Assembly (NCBI GenBank): GCA_009922615.1
Contig: RFVF01000012.1
Location: 1 to 64,000 of the forward strand
Direction of reading: 5' to 3'
Origin: Pseudomonadota bacterium
Lineage (GTDB): Bacteria > Verrucomicrobiota > Verrucomicrobiia > Limisphaerales > SXTU01
DNA: 64,000 bases
The notes under the pieces are model-generated. The model was given only the letters and a program-made list of their open reading frames with translations, made no database searches and was not told the DNA's origin. The position numbers and the translations under genes are program-made. Positions 42,313 to 51,752 of the stretch are shown piece after piece. The stretch's first letter is position 1, and every line of letters starts with the position of its first letter.

Positions 42313-42348
42313 GAAGCGTCTGCCTCCTCACGTCGGCGGCTACGAAGG

Positions 42349-44055
42349 TCAGTGCTTCTCCTCGGCTGGCGGCTCGGGCAGCAGGAAGCTCAGGCCCAGG
42401 CCGATGGCATACACACCCGTGCCCGTGATGGCTGCGGCGAGCGCGACTTGCTCAAAGGTGTTTCCTGGGAGTTGCGGTGCGATGATGTTCGCGGTGAGGA
42501 AGGCCGCCGAGGTGCCAATCATACGCCCGCCCACATTGGTCGCGAAGCTTCCGCCAGTGCCGCGCAGGTGCAGCGGGAAAATCTTCGGCAGGTATTCCCC
42601 GAAGTAACTGAACTGAGCCACGGTCAGGAAGCCCGCCGCCGCCATGCCGAACTGGAACAGCCCCGGCTGATCGCGGAAGAGCCAGATGTAAGTCACCGGG
42701 ATGACGAGCAAGCCGGGCACCTGAAAGAGCCGCAGCAGTGTGCCCCGGCTGATGGCGACCACAAGCAGCGCCGCCAGCGCGATCCGTCCGCCCAAGCCGC
42801 CGAGCTCCTGCCAGAGCTGCACGGTGTTGCCGCGCGCCTTGATGGCGAGGTCGAAGGGTTCCTGCTTGGCGCGGTTGTCGCCGATGAGCTTCAAAATTTT
42901 CTCGCGCTCAATGACCGCCTTCTTCGCGTCGGGCTTGGCCTCGGTGAGCTTGGTCAACGCGGCGTCCAGCTCGGCGAACTTGTTGGTCGAGGCGGCGAAC
43001 TGGGCCTTCAGCTCGGCCTTCTTTTCCTCCGGCGTCGCGGGATTCTCGATGCCATTGCGCATCCCGCGCTGGGCGATGCGAATCTTCGCGCGGTTCGCGG
43101 CGACTTCGAGCAGTCCGGGCACTTCCGCCGTAGCCGCGCGGAACGGCACCATCACGGTATCGAGCTGCTTGTTGAGTTCCTTGGCCTCGTCTTGCAACGG
43201 CTTGAGCGCGGTGCGGTGCTCGGCCATGTCCGCCAGGCCGGGCGCGACGCGCAGCGGGGTCATCTGCAACGCACCGAACGCCGCGCCGTATGCACAGGCC
43301 GAGAGGCCGGCGGTGACGAGCGTGATGCGGCGTAGCTCGGGCGAGAAAAGTTCGGTGAAGCTCGGCCGCTTGAGCGAGCCGGACGCGCGCCGCTCGAGCC
43401 ACACCTTCGACTCCGGCACGAACGGCAGCAGCAGCGCAATGGGAATGGCCGGCAGGAAGCCGGTGAGCAGCGTGTAGCGCCACGTGGCGTGGGTGTTGAA
43501 AATCTCCGGCACGGGCAAGGCCGGCAGCTCGTTGGCATGGGCGACAATCCAGACGTTAATGCCCGTCACCAGCAGCCCGCCGACGGACGCAAAGGCCTGC
43601 GTGTAGCCCAGCGCCATTTCCTTCGTGCGCTTGTCCGGGAACAATTCCGCCAGCCACGTGATGGCCGCGATGAACTCGACGCACACGCCGATGAACGTCG
43701 TGCAGCGGAAGAAGATGAAGACCGGCAGCGTCGTCGCAAAGGCTGCGGCACACGGCGAAAAGGCGTAGAGGAAGATGCTGCCGGCCATGACCGTCTTGCG
43801 CCCGAAGCGATCAATCAACCAGCCGCCCAGCAGGCCAAACGTGCCGCCGCAGAGCGCGGTGAGCCAGAGCAGGTTGCCGGTCCACTGCGTGACGACGGGG
43901 TTGTTCGGCGGCACTTGCAGCAGCTCCGCGATGGCCGGCACGGCGACCAGCGGCGTCATCAGCAGCTCGTAGGTGTCAAAGAGGAAACCGATGCTGGCGA
44001 CGACGAGGATCAGCCACTGGGTCAGACCAAGCTTGGGCGTCTGCGGAGAACTCAT
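42349..44055 (-). CDS. MFS transporter with a large insert between helices 7 and 8
   Basis: This 568-residue major facilitator begins LTQWLILVVASIGFLFDTYELLM. It carries the RFGRK loop between helices 2 and 3 (GGWLIDRFGRKTVMAG), and FPDKRTKEMALGYTQAFASVGG resembles sugar/organic acid porters. Six helices precede residue 220 and five or six follow 420. Between helix 7 (to about 267) and the next (from about 423) is a hydrophilic insert of about 150 residues, Lys/Glu/Ala-rich and likely coiled coil (AKELNKQLDTVM, EEKKAELKAQFAASTNKFAELDAALTKL). Such an insert is not standard for the family. It probably imports the substrate of the adjacent DapA-type enzyme. Confidence 0.82.
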   Translation of the reverse strand: MSSPQTPKLGLTQWLILVVASIGFLFDTYELLMTPLVAVPAIAELLQVPPNNPVVTQWTGNLLWLTALCGGTFGLLGGWLIDRFGRKTVMAGSIFLYAFSPCAAAFATTLPVFIFFRCTTFIGVCVEFIAAITWLAELFPDKRTKEMALGYTQAFASVGGLLVTGINVWIVAHANELPALPVPEIFNTHATWRYTLLTGFLPAIPIALLLPFVPESKVWLERRASGSLKRPSFTELFSPELRRITLVTAGLSACAYGAAFGALQMTPLRVAPGLADMAEHRTALKPLQDEAKELNKQLDTVMVPFRAATAEVPGLLEVAANRAKIRIAQRGMRNGIENPATPEEKKAELKAQFAASTNKFAELDAALTKLTEAKPDAKKAVIEREKILKLIGDNRAKQEPFDLAIKARGNTVQLWQELGGLGGRIALAALLVVAISRGTLLRLFQVPGLLVIPVTYIWLFRDQPGLFQFGMAAAGFLTVAQFSYFGEYLPKIFPLHLRGTGGSFATNVGGRMIGTSAAFLTANIIAPQLPGNTFEQVALAAAITGTGVYAIGLGLSFLLPEPPAEEKH

Positions 44056-44129
44056 GATGTGGAATTGGACACGACGGGTGGCGGCGGGACAAGGGTTTTG
44101 TTACGCACTCGTATTATCCGGCCTTGACC

Positions 44130-45464
44130 TCACCGCATGCCCGGCATTCCGCCCATGCGACCCATCATCTTCGAGAACTTGGACATCTTCTTCATCATCT
44201 GCTGCATCTGGGCGAATTGCTGGAGCAGTGTGTTGACCTCGGTGACGGTCACGCCGCTGCCCTTGGCGATGCGCTGACGGCGTTTGGCGTTGAGCAGGTT
44301 CACGTTGCGGCGCTCCATCGGGGTCATCGCGCAGATGATGCCCTCCTTGCGCCGAAACTCCTTCTCGGCCTTGTTGAAGTCCGTGCCCTTGGCCATCTCC
44401 GCGCCGCCCGGCAACATCCCCATGAGGTTTTCGAGCGGCCCCATTTTCTTCATCTCGCGCAACTGCATGAGGAAGTCCTCCAGCGTGAACTGTCCCTTGC
44501 GCATCTTCTCCTCCAGCGCCATCGCGGAGTCTTGATCAATGCGCTCGGCGGCCTTCTCGACGAGCGACACCACGTCGCCCATGCCGAGGATGCGCTGGGC
44601 CATGCGCTCGGGGTGAAACGGCTCGAAGTCATCGAGCCTCTCGCCCACACCCATGAACTTGATCGGCTTGCCGGTGACTTCGCGCAGGCTCAAAGCCGCG
44701 CCGCCGCGGGCGTCGCCGTCCAGCTTGGTGAGGATGGAGCCAGTGAGCCTGAGGGCTTGGTCGAAATGCGTGGCGACGTTGACCGCTTCCTGACCAGTGG
44801 CCGCATCGAGGACGAGGAGAATTTCCTGCGGCTGGACGAGGTCGCGCAGACGGACCAGCTCCTGCACCAGCACCTCGTCGATTTGCAGACGGCCAGCCGT
44901 GTCGAAGATGATGACGTTGCGGCTGGTGAGCTTGGCGAGTTGCTGGGCGTCGCGGGCGATTTTCAACACATCGGTCTCGCCGCGTTTGAGGAAGACAGGG
45001 ACTTCGAGCTGCTTGCCGAGCGTTTCGAGCTGGTCCATCGCTGCGGGGCGATAAACATCGCACGCCACAAGCAAGGGCTGGCGACCCTGCTTTTTGAGCC
45101 AGTTGGCGAGCTTGCCCGTGCTGGTGGTCTTGCCCGCGCCATGCAGCCCAACCATGAGAATACACGTGGGGCTGGCGCTGAGATTTAGCGCGGCGTTTTG
45201 CGAGCCGAGCAGGGCGACGAGTTCGTCGCTGATGAGTTTGATGATCTGCTGGCCGGGATGGATGCTTTGGATGACCTGCTGGCCGAGAGCCTTCTCCTTG
45301 ACGCGTTCAATGAAGTCGCGCGCGACCTTAAAGTTCACGTCGGCGTCGAGCAGCGCCATGCGCACGTCGCGGAGGGAATCGCTGACGTTGGACTCGGAGA
45401 TTTTGCCGAGGCCGCGCAGGTTGCGGAAGACGTTCTGGAGTTTGCCGGACAGCGAATCGAACAT
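44130..45464 (-). CDS. ffh: Signal recognition particle protein Ffh
   Basis: This 444-residue GTPase binds signal sequences and 4.5S RNA and targets nascent membrane proteins to FtsY. The N domain begins MFDSLSGKLQNVFRNLRGLGKISESNV. The G domain has GLHGAGKTTSTGKLANWL (G1), DVYRPAAMDQL, DTAGRLQIDE (G3), TKLDGDARGGAALS (G4). The C-terminal Met-rich M domain ends QMQQMMKKMSKFSKMMGRMGGMPGMR. The start is the ATG at 45462-45464; the frame is open further upstream but has no homology. Length is normal. Confidence 0.97.
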   Translation of the reverse strand: MFDSLSGKLQNVFRNLRGLGKISESNVSDSLRDVRMALLDADVNFKVARDFIERVKEKALGQQVIQSIHPGQQIIKLISDELVALLGSQNAALNLSASPTCILMVGLHGAGKTTSTGKLANWLKKQGRQPLLVACDVYRPAAMDQLETLGKQLEVPVFLKRGETDVLKIARDAQQLAKLTSRNVIIFDTAGRLQIDEVLVQELVRLRDLVQPQEILLVLDAATGQEAVNVATHFDQALRLTGSILTKLDGDARGGAALSLREVTGKPIKFMGVGERLDDFEPFHPERMAQRILGMGDVVSLVEKAAERIDQDSAMALEEKMRKGQFTLEDFLMQLREMKKMGPLENLMGMLPGGAEMAKGTDFNKAEKEFRRKEGIICAMTPMERRNVNLLNAKRRQRIAKGSGVTVTEVNTLLQQFAQMQQMMKKMSKFSKMMGRMGGMPGMR

Positions 45465-45563
45465 GGCGCGGATTCTGGGAAGCGGCGGGAAAACTGCCAG
45501 CCGATTCGCTGCGGCACCGGGGTTTTGGTTTGCGAGCGGGCGCGCTTTTTGCATTCTAGTGCC

Positions 45564-47699
45564 ATGCACGTGCTGCCGATCTTCCCGGGCGTCTTCTACA
45601 TTTCCAGCGGTGGTCGCTCGTTGCTGGCCGGCTGCCCCCCCGAAATCGTCAAGGTGCTGATGCAGCGCGGGCTCAAGGCCCCCAATGTTATCCTGCTGCC
45701 CGACCGGCCGATCAGCCACGGCGAGTCACAGGTCGCGGTGGAGTTTCCGCTCTACCACCATCTGTTCTTCGGGGGGAAGCAGCACCGTGAAGATCCGCTG
45801 CTCCTCCTTGGCAACTCGCGTCGCGTGGAGGCGGCCCGGGATTTGCTTGATCTGACTCTCTTCGGTCCGGATGCGAAACAGATGGAAGCGTGGGGCATGA
45901 CGGCCCAGCAGGCCGAGGATCTGGCTCGCGAAACGCGTTCATTCCAGTTGAAAGACAAGCAAGGCAAAGCCCTGCCACTGGAGGCCATGGTCACCACCCA
46001 GATGCTGGACGAAGCGGCGGTCAATCTGGGCTGGTGCATTGTCCGACGCGTCGAGCCAAACAGTTTTGAAATCGCTGCGGAAGGCCACACCAAGGTGATC
46101 AATCTCACGCCGGACCAGGAGCAAGCCCCGCCGTATCCGGTGAACACCGACCTGACGCCCGGCACGCTCATCAAGCTCGGCCTGGAAGTGCTGGGCGGCT
46201 CCACGGGCTTCAGCGTCACGCAGGCCTCGTCGGGCTTCGCGCTCTGCCACAACGGCAGCTATATGCTGGTGGACGCCATCCCGTATCTCAACACCCACCT
46301 CCGCGCCCGCGGGATTGCACGCAACCAGATTCACTCGATCTTCCTGAGCCACATCCACGACGACCACTGCAATCTGCTCTCGCTGCTCCAATACAGCCGC
46401 CCGATCAACCTGCTGACCACTCCGCTCATCTATCGCATGATGCTGCGCAAGCTGTCGCTGACGATGGATCACCCGGAGGACAGCCTGCAGGAATACTTCA
46501 ACTTTATCCCCTTGGAGCCGGGCCGCGAAACCAATTTCTTCGGCCTCCGCATCACGCCTTTCTATTCCAGCCACAGCATTCCGACCATTGGTGCCTACTT
46601 CGAGACCACGCACTCCGGCAAGAACAGCCGCATCATCTTCACCAGCGACACCCAGGCACTGGCCGACCTCAAGCGCCTCCAGCGCAACGGCGTCATCAAT
46701 CAGGAACGCTACCAGCAGATCGCCGAACTCTACCGCCAACCCGCCCAGCTCCTGCTCGCCGACGGGGGCGAAGGCCTCATTCACGGCAACCCCAACGACG
46801 CCAGCGACTCCCCCGCCGAGCGCATCGTATTCCTGCACTTGGACAGCCTCTCGGAGAAATTCCAAGCCCACTTTTCCACCGCGAGCAGCGGCAAGCGCTT
46901 CAACCTCCTGCACGGCGAAACCGACTACAACCTCACCCATACCATCGAGTTTCTCCTCGAATACTTCCCCGGCATGCCGCCGATTTGGATATCGAACCTC
47001 CTGGCCAACCAGCGCGTGATGAAGTTCAACGCCGGCGACATCATCATCCGCGAGGGCATCCGGTCCGAAGGCTACGTTTACATGATCCTAACCGGTTACG
47101 CGCAGGTGGTGCACCACGACGGCGAGCGCCGCCAGTTCCTCGCCCAGATGGAAGCCGGCGAACTCATCGGTGAAATGTCCATCATCACTGGCCATGGCCA
47201 GCGCAACGCTTCCGTGGTGGCCTTAAGCCCCGTCACCGTCACCGCCTTCGCGGAAAGTTCCTTCCGCGACTTCATCCTGCATCAGCAATGCGAAGCCCAG
47301 CTCAAATCACTCTGGCAAAAGCGCGAATTGCTGCAATCCCTGCCCTACACCCGCACCCTCCAGCAGCCCGTGCTGCGCGAACTCGCCCGGCAGGTCACCC
47401 TTGAGACCCTGCCCTCCGCCAACGGCCCACGTGCGTTCGCCGCGATCTGTCCGCTGGGAAGCCTCCTGCTCCCGCTCGGCGAGGGCTTGGAAATCCAGCG
47501 CGACGGCCGGCCCGAAATCGTCGAGCCCAACACCGCCCCGATCCTTTGCACCCCGGATCTGACGCTGCTCACGGAAGCCGAGTTCCAATTCCTGCTGCTC
47601 ACGGAGCAGGCCGCCTCCCAGCTTCGCCGCCACGTCCCAGCCTTCCGCTTCTTCTGGGAGGAAACCCTCGGCCTGCCACTGCCCGCGTCGAACGGCTAG
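45564..47699 (+). CDS. Metallo-beta-lactamase fold protein fused to a cyclic-nucleotide-binding domain
   Basis: This 711-residue fusion has an N-terminal region of 210 residues without a known domain. An MBL-fold hydrolase domain follows, with SHIHDDHCN at H263/H265/D267/H268 and further His/Asp near IIFTSDTQ and LLLADGGEGLIHG. From about 475 to 600 comes a cNMP-binding domain (FNAGDIIIREGIRSEGYVYMILTGYAQVV, GELIGEMSII, then RNASVVALSPV), which keeps the Glu and the Arg-x-Ala/Ser pattern that contact the cyclic nucleotide phosphate. A C-terminal 110 residues are of unknown fold. I infer a ligand-gated hydrolase or phosphodiesterase. The ATG at 45564 is used because the upstream open frame is antisense to ffh. 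Confidence 0.8.
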   Translation: MHVLPIFPGVFYISSGGRSLLAGCPPEIVKVLMQRGLKAPNVILLPDRPISHGESQVAVEFPLYHHLFFGGKQHREDPLLLLGNSRRVEAARDLLDLTLFGPDAKQMEAWGMTAQQAEDLARETRSFQLKDKQGKALPLEAMVTTQMLDEAAVNLGWCIVRRVEPNSFEIAAEGHTKVINLTPDQEQAPPYPVNTDLTPGTLIKLGLEVLGGSTGFSVTQASSGFALCHNGSYMLVDAIPYLNTHLRARGIARNQIHSIFLSHIHDDHCNLLSLLQYSRPINLLTTPLIYRMMLRKLSLTMDHPEDSLQEYFNFIPLEPGRETNFFGLRITPFYSSHSIPTIGAYFETTHSGKNSRIIFTSDTQALADLKRLQRNGVINQERYQQIAELYRQPAQLLLADGGEGLIHGNPNDASDSPAERIVFLHLDSLSEKFQAHFSTASSGKRFNLLHGETDYNLTHTIEFLLEYFPGMPPIWISNLLANQRVMKFNAGDIIIREGIRSEGYVYMILTGYAQVVHHDGERRQFLAQMEAGELIGEMSIITGHGQRNASVVALSPVTVTAFAESSFRDFILHQQCEAQLKSLWQKRELLQSLPYTRTLQQPVLRELARQVTLETLPSANGPRAFAAICPLGSLLLPLGEGLEIQRDGRPEIVEPNTAPILCTPDLTLLTEAEFQFLLLTEQAASQLRRHVPAFRFFWEETLGLPLPASNG

Positions 47700-47786
47700 C
47701 TTTCCCCACAACCGCCGACCAGCAATTGGCAAGTCCCGGAAAGTCCGGGCCGTCTTCCGGCCTGACGGTGGCCCAGAGGCCGGAAC

Positions 47787-48800
47787 ATGAATGCTTCGCC
47801 CAACTTGGTCGCTGCGGCCGTGCCGGAGTGCGTGCGCGGGAACGTCGCCCCTGATATCCGCCTGAACCGGCTGCTGGTCCCGCTGGATTTCTCGGCCGCC
47901 TCGGTCCGCGCGTATCATTACGCCGCAGCGCTGGCCGAATGCTTCGGGGGTGAGCTGACCCTGCTGAACGTGGTCCCGCCGCCCATGCTCCCCGAGTGGG
48001 GCTACGCCCATCTGGCGCGACGTGATGAGCAACTCAAGACGGTCGCCCGCCGCAAGCTGGAGCACTTCGTGAACACCCAAGGCCCGGCCTCCCAACGCGT
48101 CAGCCAGTTGCTCGTGCGCGCCGGCGATCCGCAATTGCAAATCCCCGAGGCCGCCCGCGAACAGCGCGCCGACTTGGTCGTCATCGCGACCCACGGAGAT
48201 TCCCCGCTGCCTCACTGCCTCCTCAACAACACCGCCGAGGAAGTGGTCCGCCGCGCCGCCTGTCCCGTCTGGGTGGTGCCGGGCCTGACCAGCGATGAAG
48301 CCGAGCTTCAACCCGCCCTCTTTCCCCTCCGCCGCATCCTAGTGGGGACGGATTTCTCCGCCGAGTCGCGGAAGGCCCTGCGCTACGGCATCGCGCTGGC
48401 TAGGGAATTCGACGCCACGCTGCACCTCGTCCATGTCGTGCCCACGCTGTTGCCTGCGGATGTCAGCCACCTCGCCACCGTTCTTCAGGAAGCCGCGATG
48501 AAAGAAACCGCCCGCCGTGAATTAGCGCGGATGAGCACCGAGGAAGTGCCCGCCAGCCTGCGCGTCGTGACGGCGGTGCTCAGTGGCAACCCCTTCCTCG
48601 AAATCGACAAGGAAGCCCTCCGCGTCCGCGCCGGCCTCGTCGTGGTCTCCACGCACGGCCACACGGGATTGCGCTATCTCTTGCTGGGCTGCACCGCGCA
48701 ACGCGTCGTGCAACACACCTCCGTCCCCGTGCTGGTGGTGCGCGAACGTGAACCGGAATTCCTCCCACTCATCGAGGCTTCGAAGCCGATGCCGAGCTAA
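47787..48800 (+). CDS. Tandem universal stress protein
   Basis: This 337-residue protein has two UspA domains. Domain 1 (about 25-165) starts NRLLVPLDFSAASVRAYHYAAALAECFGGELTLLNVV and ends VIATHGDSPLPHCLLNNTAEEVVRRAACPVWVVP. Domain 2 (about 185-325) starts RRILVGTDFSAESRKALRYGIALAREFDATLHLVHVV and ends VVSTHGHTGLRYLLLGCTAQRVVQHTSVPVLVV. The G-x2-G-x9-G-S/T ATP-binding loop is partly degenerate in domain 1 (GDSPL) and better kept in domain 2 (GHTGL). It may bind nucleotides under stress. It follows the MBL-cNMP gene by 87 bp on the same strand. Confidence 0.92.
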   Translation: MNASPNLVAAAVPECVRGNVAPDIRLNRLLVPLDFSAASVRAYHYAAALAECFGGELTLLNVVPPPMLPEWGYAHLARRDEQLKTVARRKLEHFVNTQGPASQRVSQLLVRAGDPQLQIPEAAREQRADLVVIATHGDSPLPHCLLNNTAEEVVRRAACPVWVVPGLTSDEAELQPALFPLRRILVGTDFSAESRKALRYGIALAREFDATLHLVHVVPTLLPADVSHLATVLQEAAMKETARRELARMSTEEVPASLRVVTAVLSGNPFLEIDKEALRVRAGLVVVSTHGHTGLRYLLLGCTAQRVVQHTSVPVLVVREREPEFLPLIEASKPMPS

Positions 48801-48820
48801 TCACCGGACGGCACTGCGGC

Positions 48821-50128
48821 TCACTTGGCCGGCTTGTCCACGAGCTCAAAGCCCAGCAGTTCCGCCAACCGCTGCTCGCGCACCCCGTAAAAGCCCGCGA
48901 GATTTTTCACCCGCGCAGCCAGTTCCCCCACGTCTCCGCGCAGACGGCGTTTCACGGCGGCGATCATCAGGTTCTTCGCCGTGTGCTCGTTCGAGATGAA
49001 CTCGAACACCTTCGCGTCGTAGCCCGCCCATTCCAGCAAGGCCGCCCGCAGCGCATCCGTAACGAACTCCGCCTCGCGCTCCAGCAGGATGCCGTGACGC
49101 AGCGCGGATACCAGCGCGGGCGGGGGCACAAGCTGCGGACGCAGCTCGCGGTGGCAGCACGGCGAGACCAGCAACAGGCGCGCACCGGCCCCGATGCCCT
49201 GCGCCAGCGCGTCATCCGTGGCCGTGTTGCACGCGTGCAGGGCGATGAGTGCATCTGCGGCGTGCAATTCGGAACTGGCAATCGTGCCGGCCTGAAAATG
49301 CAGGTGCTCGAAGTGGCACGTCTGCGCCACGCGATTGCACTCCTCGACCAGCTCCGGGCGGGCCTCGATGCCCACCACCCGGCTGCCGGTGAAGAGCAGT
49401 TGCTCGAGCAACTGGCTCACCGCAAACGTGAGGTAGCCCTTGCCGCAGCCCATGTCCACGACGGTCAGCGGACGCTGAAGCAGCACGGTTTCGGAGCGTT
49501 CCGCCTCCGTCTGGCGGCGCGCGCGGCGTTTCAGCCGCGCCTCTTCATTCAAGTCATCGCCGCGTTCCTCGGCCGCCAGCGGCACCACGGCCCCCTGGCC
49601 AAAGGCTTCCACCAACAGCGGCCGCAGCACTTCCACGAACTGGTTGATCTGGCGAAACTTGTCCGTCATCGCCTCGCGCACCCGCCCGTCCGGCAACGTG
49701 ACGCCCAGCTCGCGCAGCCACGGCTCCGAAGGCCGGATGCTGCGTGGCTTCACGCGATCGTGAACCAGCGGCGGCGCTTCTCCGTGCACGGGCTTGTGCA
49801 ACGAGAGGCGCACGGAGCCGTCTTCACGAAAAGTCAGCTCGGCCACCCGCTCGGTGGTGAACAAGTTGGCGCAGAGAAAGACTTCACTGAGCAGGTTGGC
49901 GGTCTCGGTCAACGTCTCCTCGGACGTCAGGTTCTTGAAAATGTCCTTGGTCGCGTGCCGGTAGGTGAAGGACACGCGCATGCCGGCCTTCAACTGCACG
50001 GGCCGGAGGAAGACATTTTTCAAATCAGTCGTCGCCTCGCGGGGCCGGCTGAGGGTGAGCTTGACGAAGGTTCCACGCGCAAGCGCGTCCCGGAACAGGT
50101 CGAAGAGTTTGTCTTGGGCGGCAATCAT
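48821..50128 (-). CDS. SAM-dependent methyltransferase, Methyltransf_32/METTL25-like
   Basis: This 435-residue protein has an N-terminal RNA-interaction-like region (LARGTFVKLTLSRPRE, LKAGMRVSFTYRHATKD). Its C-terminal class I methyltransferase domain has motif I VDMGCGKGYLTFAV and later IASSELHAADALIALHACNTATDDAL, which resembles the motif around the active site in the PF13679 group. It ends with FEFISNEHTAKNLMIAAVK. The substrate is unknown; related proteins act on RNA or protein. It is convergent with the Usp gene and divergent from eboE. Confidence 0.75.
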   Translation of the reverse strand: MIAAQDKLFDLFRDALARGTFVKLTLSRPREATTDLKNVFLRPVQLKAGMRVSFTYRHATKDIFKNLTSEETLTETANLLSEVFLCANLFTTERVAELTFREDGSVRLSLHKPVHGEAPPLVHDRVKPRSIRPSEPWLRELGVTLPDGRVREAMTDKFRQINQFVEVLRPLLVEAFGQGAVVPLAAEERGDDLNEEARLKRRARRQTEAERSETVLLQRPLTVVDMGCGKGYLTFAVSQLLEQLLFTGSRVVGIEARPELVEECNRVAQTCHFEHLHFQAGTIASSELHAADALIALHACNTATDDALAQGIGAGARLLLVSPCCHRELRPQLVPPPALVSALRHGILLEREAEFVTDALRAALLEWAGYDAKVFEFISNEHTAKNLMIAAVKRRLRGDVGELAARVKNLAGFYGVREQRLAELLGFELVDKPAK

Positions 50129-50184
50129 GAATCTTCCGGCGAAAGGCTGGCGGCTCGCGCGGCTTGTTGTTACACCTAGCCGCG

Positions 50185-51354
50185 ATGAAATTGAAGCACG
50201 GACTCCACCTCGCCTATTGCACGAACATTCATCGCGGCGAGTCCTGGCCGCAGACCTTCGAATCGCTTCAAAAATACGTCCTCGCCGTGCGCAACCGGCT
50301 CGGCACGAAATCGCCCTACGCCATCGGCCTGCGGCTCGGGGCGGACGCAGCGCGGGAGTTGAGCGAGCCGGCGACGCTCGCAGGCTTCCGCCGCTGGCTG
50401 GACGCGGAGCAGTGCTACGTTTTCACCATCAACGGCTTTCCCTACGGCCGCTTCCACGGCACGCGCGTGAAGGAGCAAGTCTATGCGCCGGACTGGACCA
50501 CACCGGAGCGCGTGGCTTATACGAACCTGCTCTTTGACCTGCTCGGCGAAATCGTCCCGGCCGGAATCGATGGCAGCGTCAGCACGGTGCCGGTGTCGTT
50601 CAAGGAGTTCATCCAAAGCACGGCACAAGTGCGGGCGGCGCGGGAGAATTTGTGGCAATGCGTCGAGCACATCGAACACGTTTCCCGGCGCACGGGCAAG
50701 ACACTGCACCTAGGGCTGGAGCCAGAGCCGCTCTGCTTTCTCGAAACCAGCGCGGAGGCGGTGGATTTTATCGAGCAGATGCGCGCCGACCGCCCCGGCG
50801 ACCTGCGGCTCAACGAGCACCTCGGCGTGAACTACGATTGCTGCCATCTCGCACTGCAATACGAGTCGCCGCGCGAGGCACTGGGCCGCCTGCGCCAGCA
50901 CAAGATCAAGGTGAGCAAGCTGCACTTGAGCAACGCGCTCAAGGTGAAACCCACCGCCGAGGTGCGCCAGGCGCTGCGGGCGTTTGCGGATGAAGTGTAT
51001 TTCCACCAAGTGCTCGCGCGCTCGGCCGATGGCACCCTCACGCGACACAAGGATCTGGACGACGCGCTCGCCCTGCACAACCGGCTGCCGCCCGCGCTGA
51101 AGGATGAGTGGCGGATTCACTTTCACATCCCACTGCACTGCCCGCCCACGCCGTTGTTCGGCACGACGGCCGACCATGTGCAGGGCGTGCTGGACGTGCT
51201 GAAGGAGACCCCTTCGCTGTGCTCGCACTTGGAAATGGAAACCTACACTTGGGAAGTCATGCCGGCGGAGCTGAAGAAACGCAACGTGGTGGACCAACTC
51301 GTGGATGAATACCTCTGGACCATCGCCGAGCTGGGCAAGCGTGGGCTGGCGTAA
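50185..51354 (+). CDS. eboE: EboE-like metabolite traffic protein (sugar isomerase-type TIM barrel)
   Basis: This 389-residue protein begins MKLKHGLHLAYCTNIHRGESWPQTFESLQKY, followed by FTINGFPYGRFHGTRVKEQVYAPDWTTPERVAYT and LHLGLEPEPLCFLETS. These match EboE of the ebo (edb) cluster, where it is linked to moving metabolite precursors to the periplasm. The fold resembles xylose isomerase-like barrels with metal ligands (Glu in LEPEP, His/Asp in NYDCCHLALQYE). None of the other ebo genes (A, B, C, D, F) is near, so it is an orphan here. The ATG at 50185 is chosen over a TTG seven codons upstream. Confidence 0.82.
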   Translation: MKLKHGLHLAYCTNIHRGESWPQTFESLQKYVLAVRNRLGTKSPYAIGLRLGADAARELSEPATLAGFRRWLDAEQCYVFTINGFPYGRFHGTRVKEQVYAPDWTTPERVAYTNLLFDLLGEIVPAGIDGSVSTVPVSFKEFIQSTAQVRAARENLWQCVEHIEHVSRRTGKTLHLGLEPEPLCFLETSAEAVDFIEQMRADRPGDLRLNEHLGVNYDCCHLALQYESPREALGRLRQHKIKVSKLHLSNALKVKPTAEVRQALRAFADEVYFHQVLARSADGTLTRHKDLDDALALHNRLPPALKDEWRIHFHIPLHCPPTPLFGTTADHVQGVLDVLKETPSLCSHLEMETYTWEVMPAELKKRNVVDQLVDEYLWTIAELGKRGLA

Positions 51355-51365
51355 GCAGCGGCGCT

Positions 51366-51752
51366 TCAGCGCAGGGCACCGAGCAAGAGAAGTTCGACGA
51401 TCACGAGGCCAACCAACGCGAGCCAGAAAAGTGTTTCGCGCAGTCGATTGTTGGACTGGCGCACTTCCCCGAGCCAGAATTGTAGTTTGGCCGCGCCGAG
51501 GTCGATCACATCACCGTTGCGCAGAGTCAGTTCATCGAACTCCGCGCCGTTGACACTGGCGCGGCCTTCGCCGAGGCGGCGCAGGCGGAATCCGTCGGGC
51601 AATTGAAAATCGAGCTGAAGATGTTGATCCCAGACGCCGGGCTCGATGACTTGCAGATCATCTTCGCTCGCCCGGCCAATCGTGACGGGAAACCGGCTCG
51701 CCATATAGGCCGTCCCCGCGCGGCTGCCGTTGAGGACACGGAGCTGGACCAT
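51366..51752 (-). CDS. FHA-domain protein with C-terminal membrane anchor
   Basis: This 128-residue protein has an FHA fold over residues 1-95. VTIGRASEDDLQV supplies the Gly-Arg and Ser, DQHLQLDF the His and RASVNG the Asn-Gly that contact phosphothreonine. A final helix (LFWLALVGLVIVELLLLGAL) anchors it in the inner membrane with the FHA domain in the cytoplasm. It starts inside the Wza stop (TGATG overlap), so the two are translationally coupled. It is probably a phospho-dependent adaptor for the export complex. The ATG at 51750-51752 is used instead of a longer frame inside the upstream gene. Confidence 0.78.
   Translation of the reverse strand: MVQLRVLNGSRAGTAYMASRFPVTIGRASEDDLQVIEPGVWDQHLQLDFQLPDGFRLRRLGEGRASVNGAEFDELTLRNGDVIDLGAAKLQFWLGEVRQSNNRLRETLFWLALVGLVIVELLLLGALR

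Noticed and set aside
41605-43335. 576-codon plus-strand open frame across dapA-type and MFS genes
   Set aside because: It spans two well-supported minus-strand genes and shows shadow composition.
45198-45563. Longer N terminus for the MBL-cNMP protein
   Set aside because: This part is antisense to ffh and has shadow composition; the ATG at 45564 is the first sensible start.
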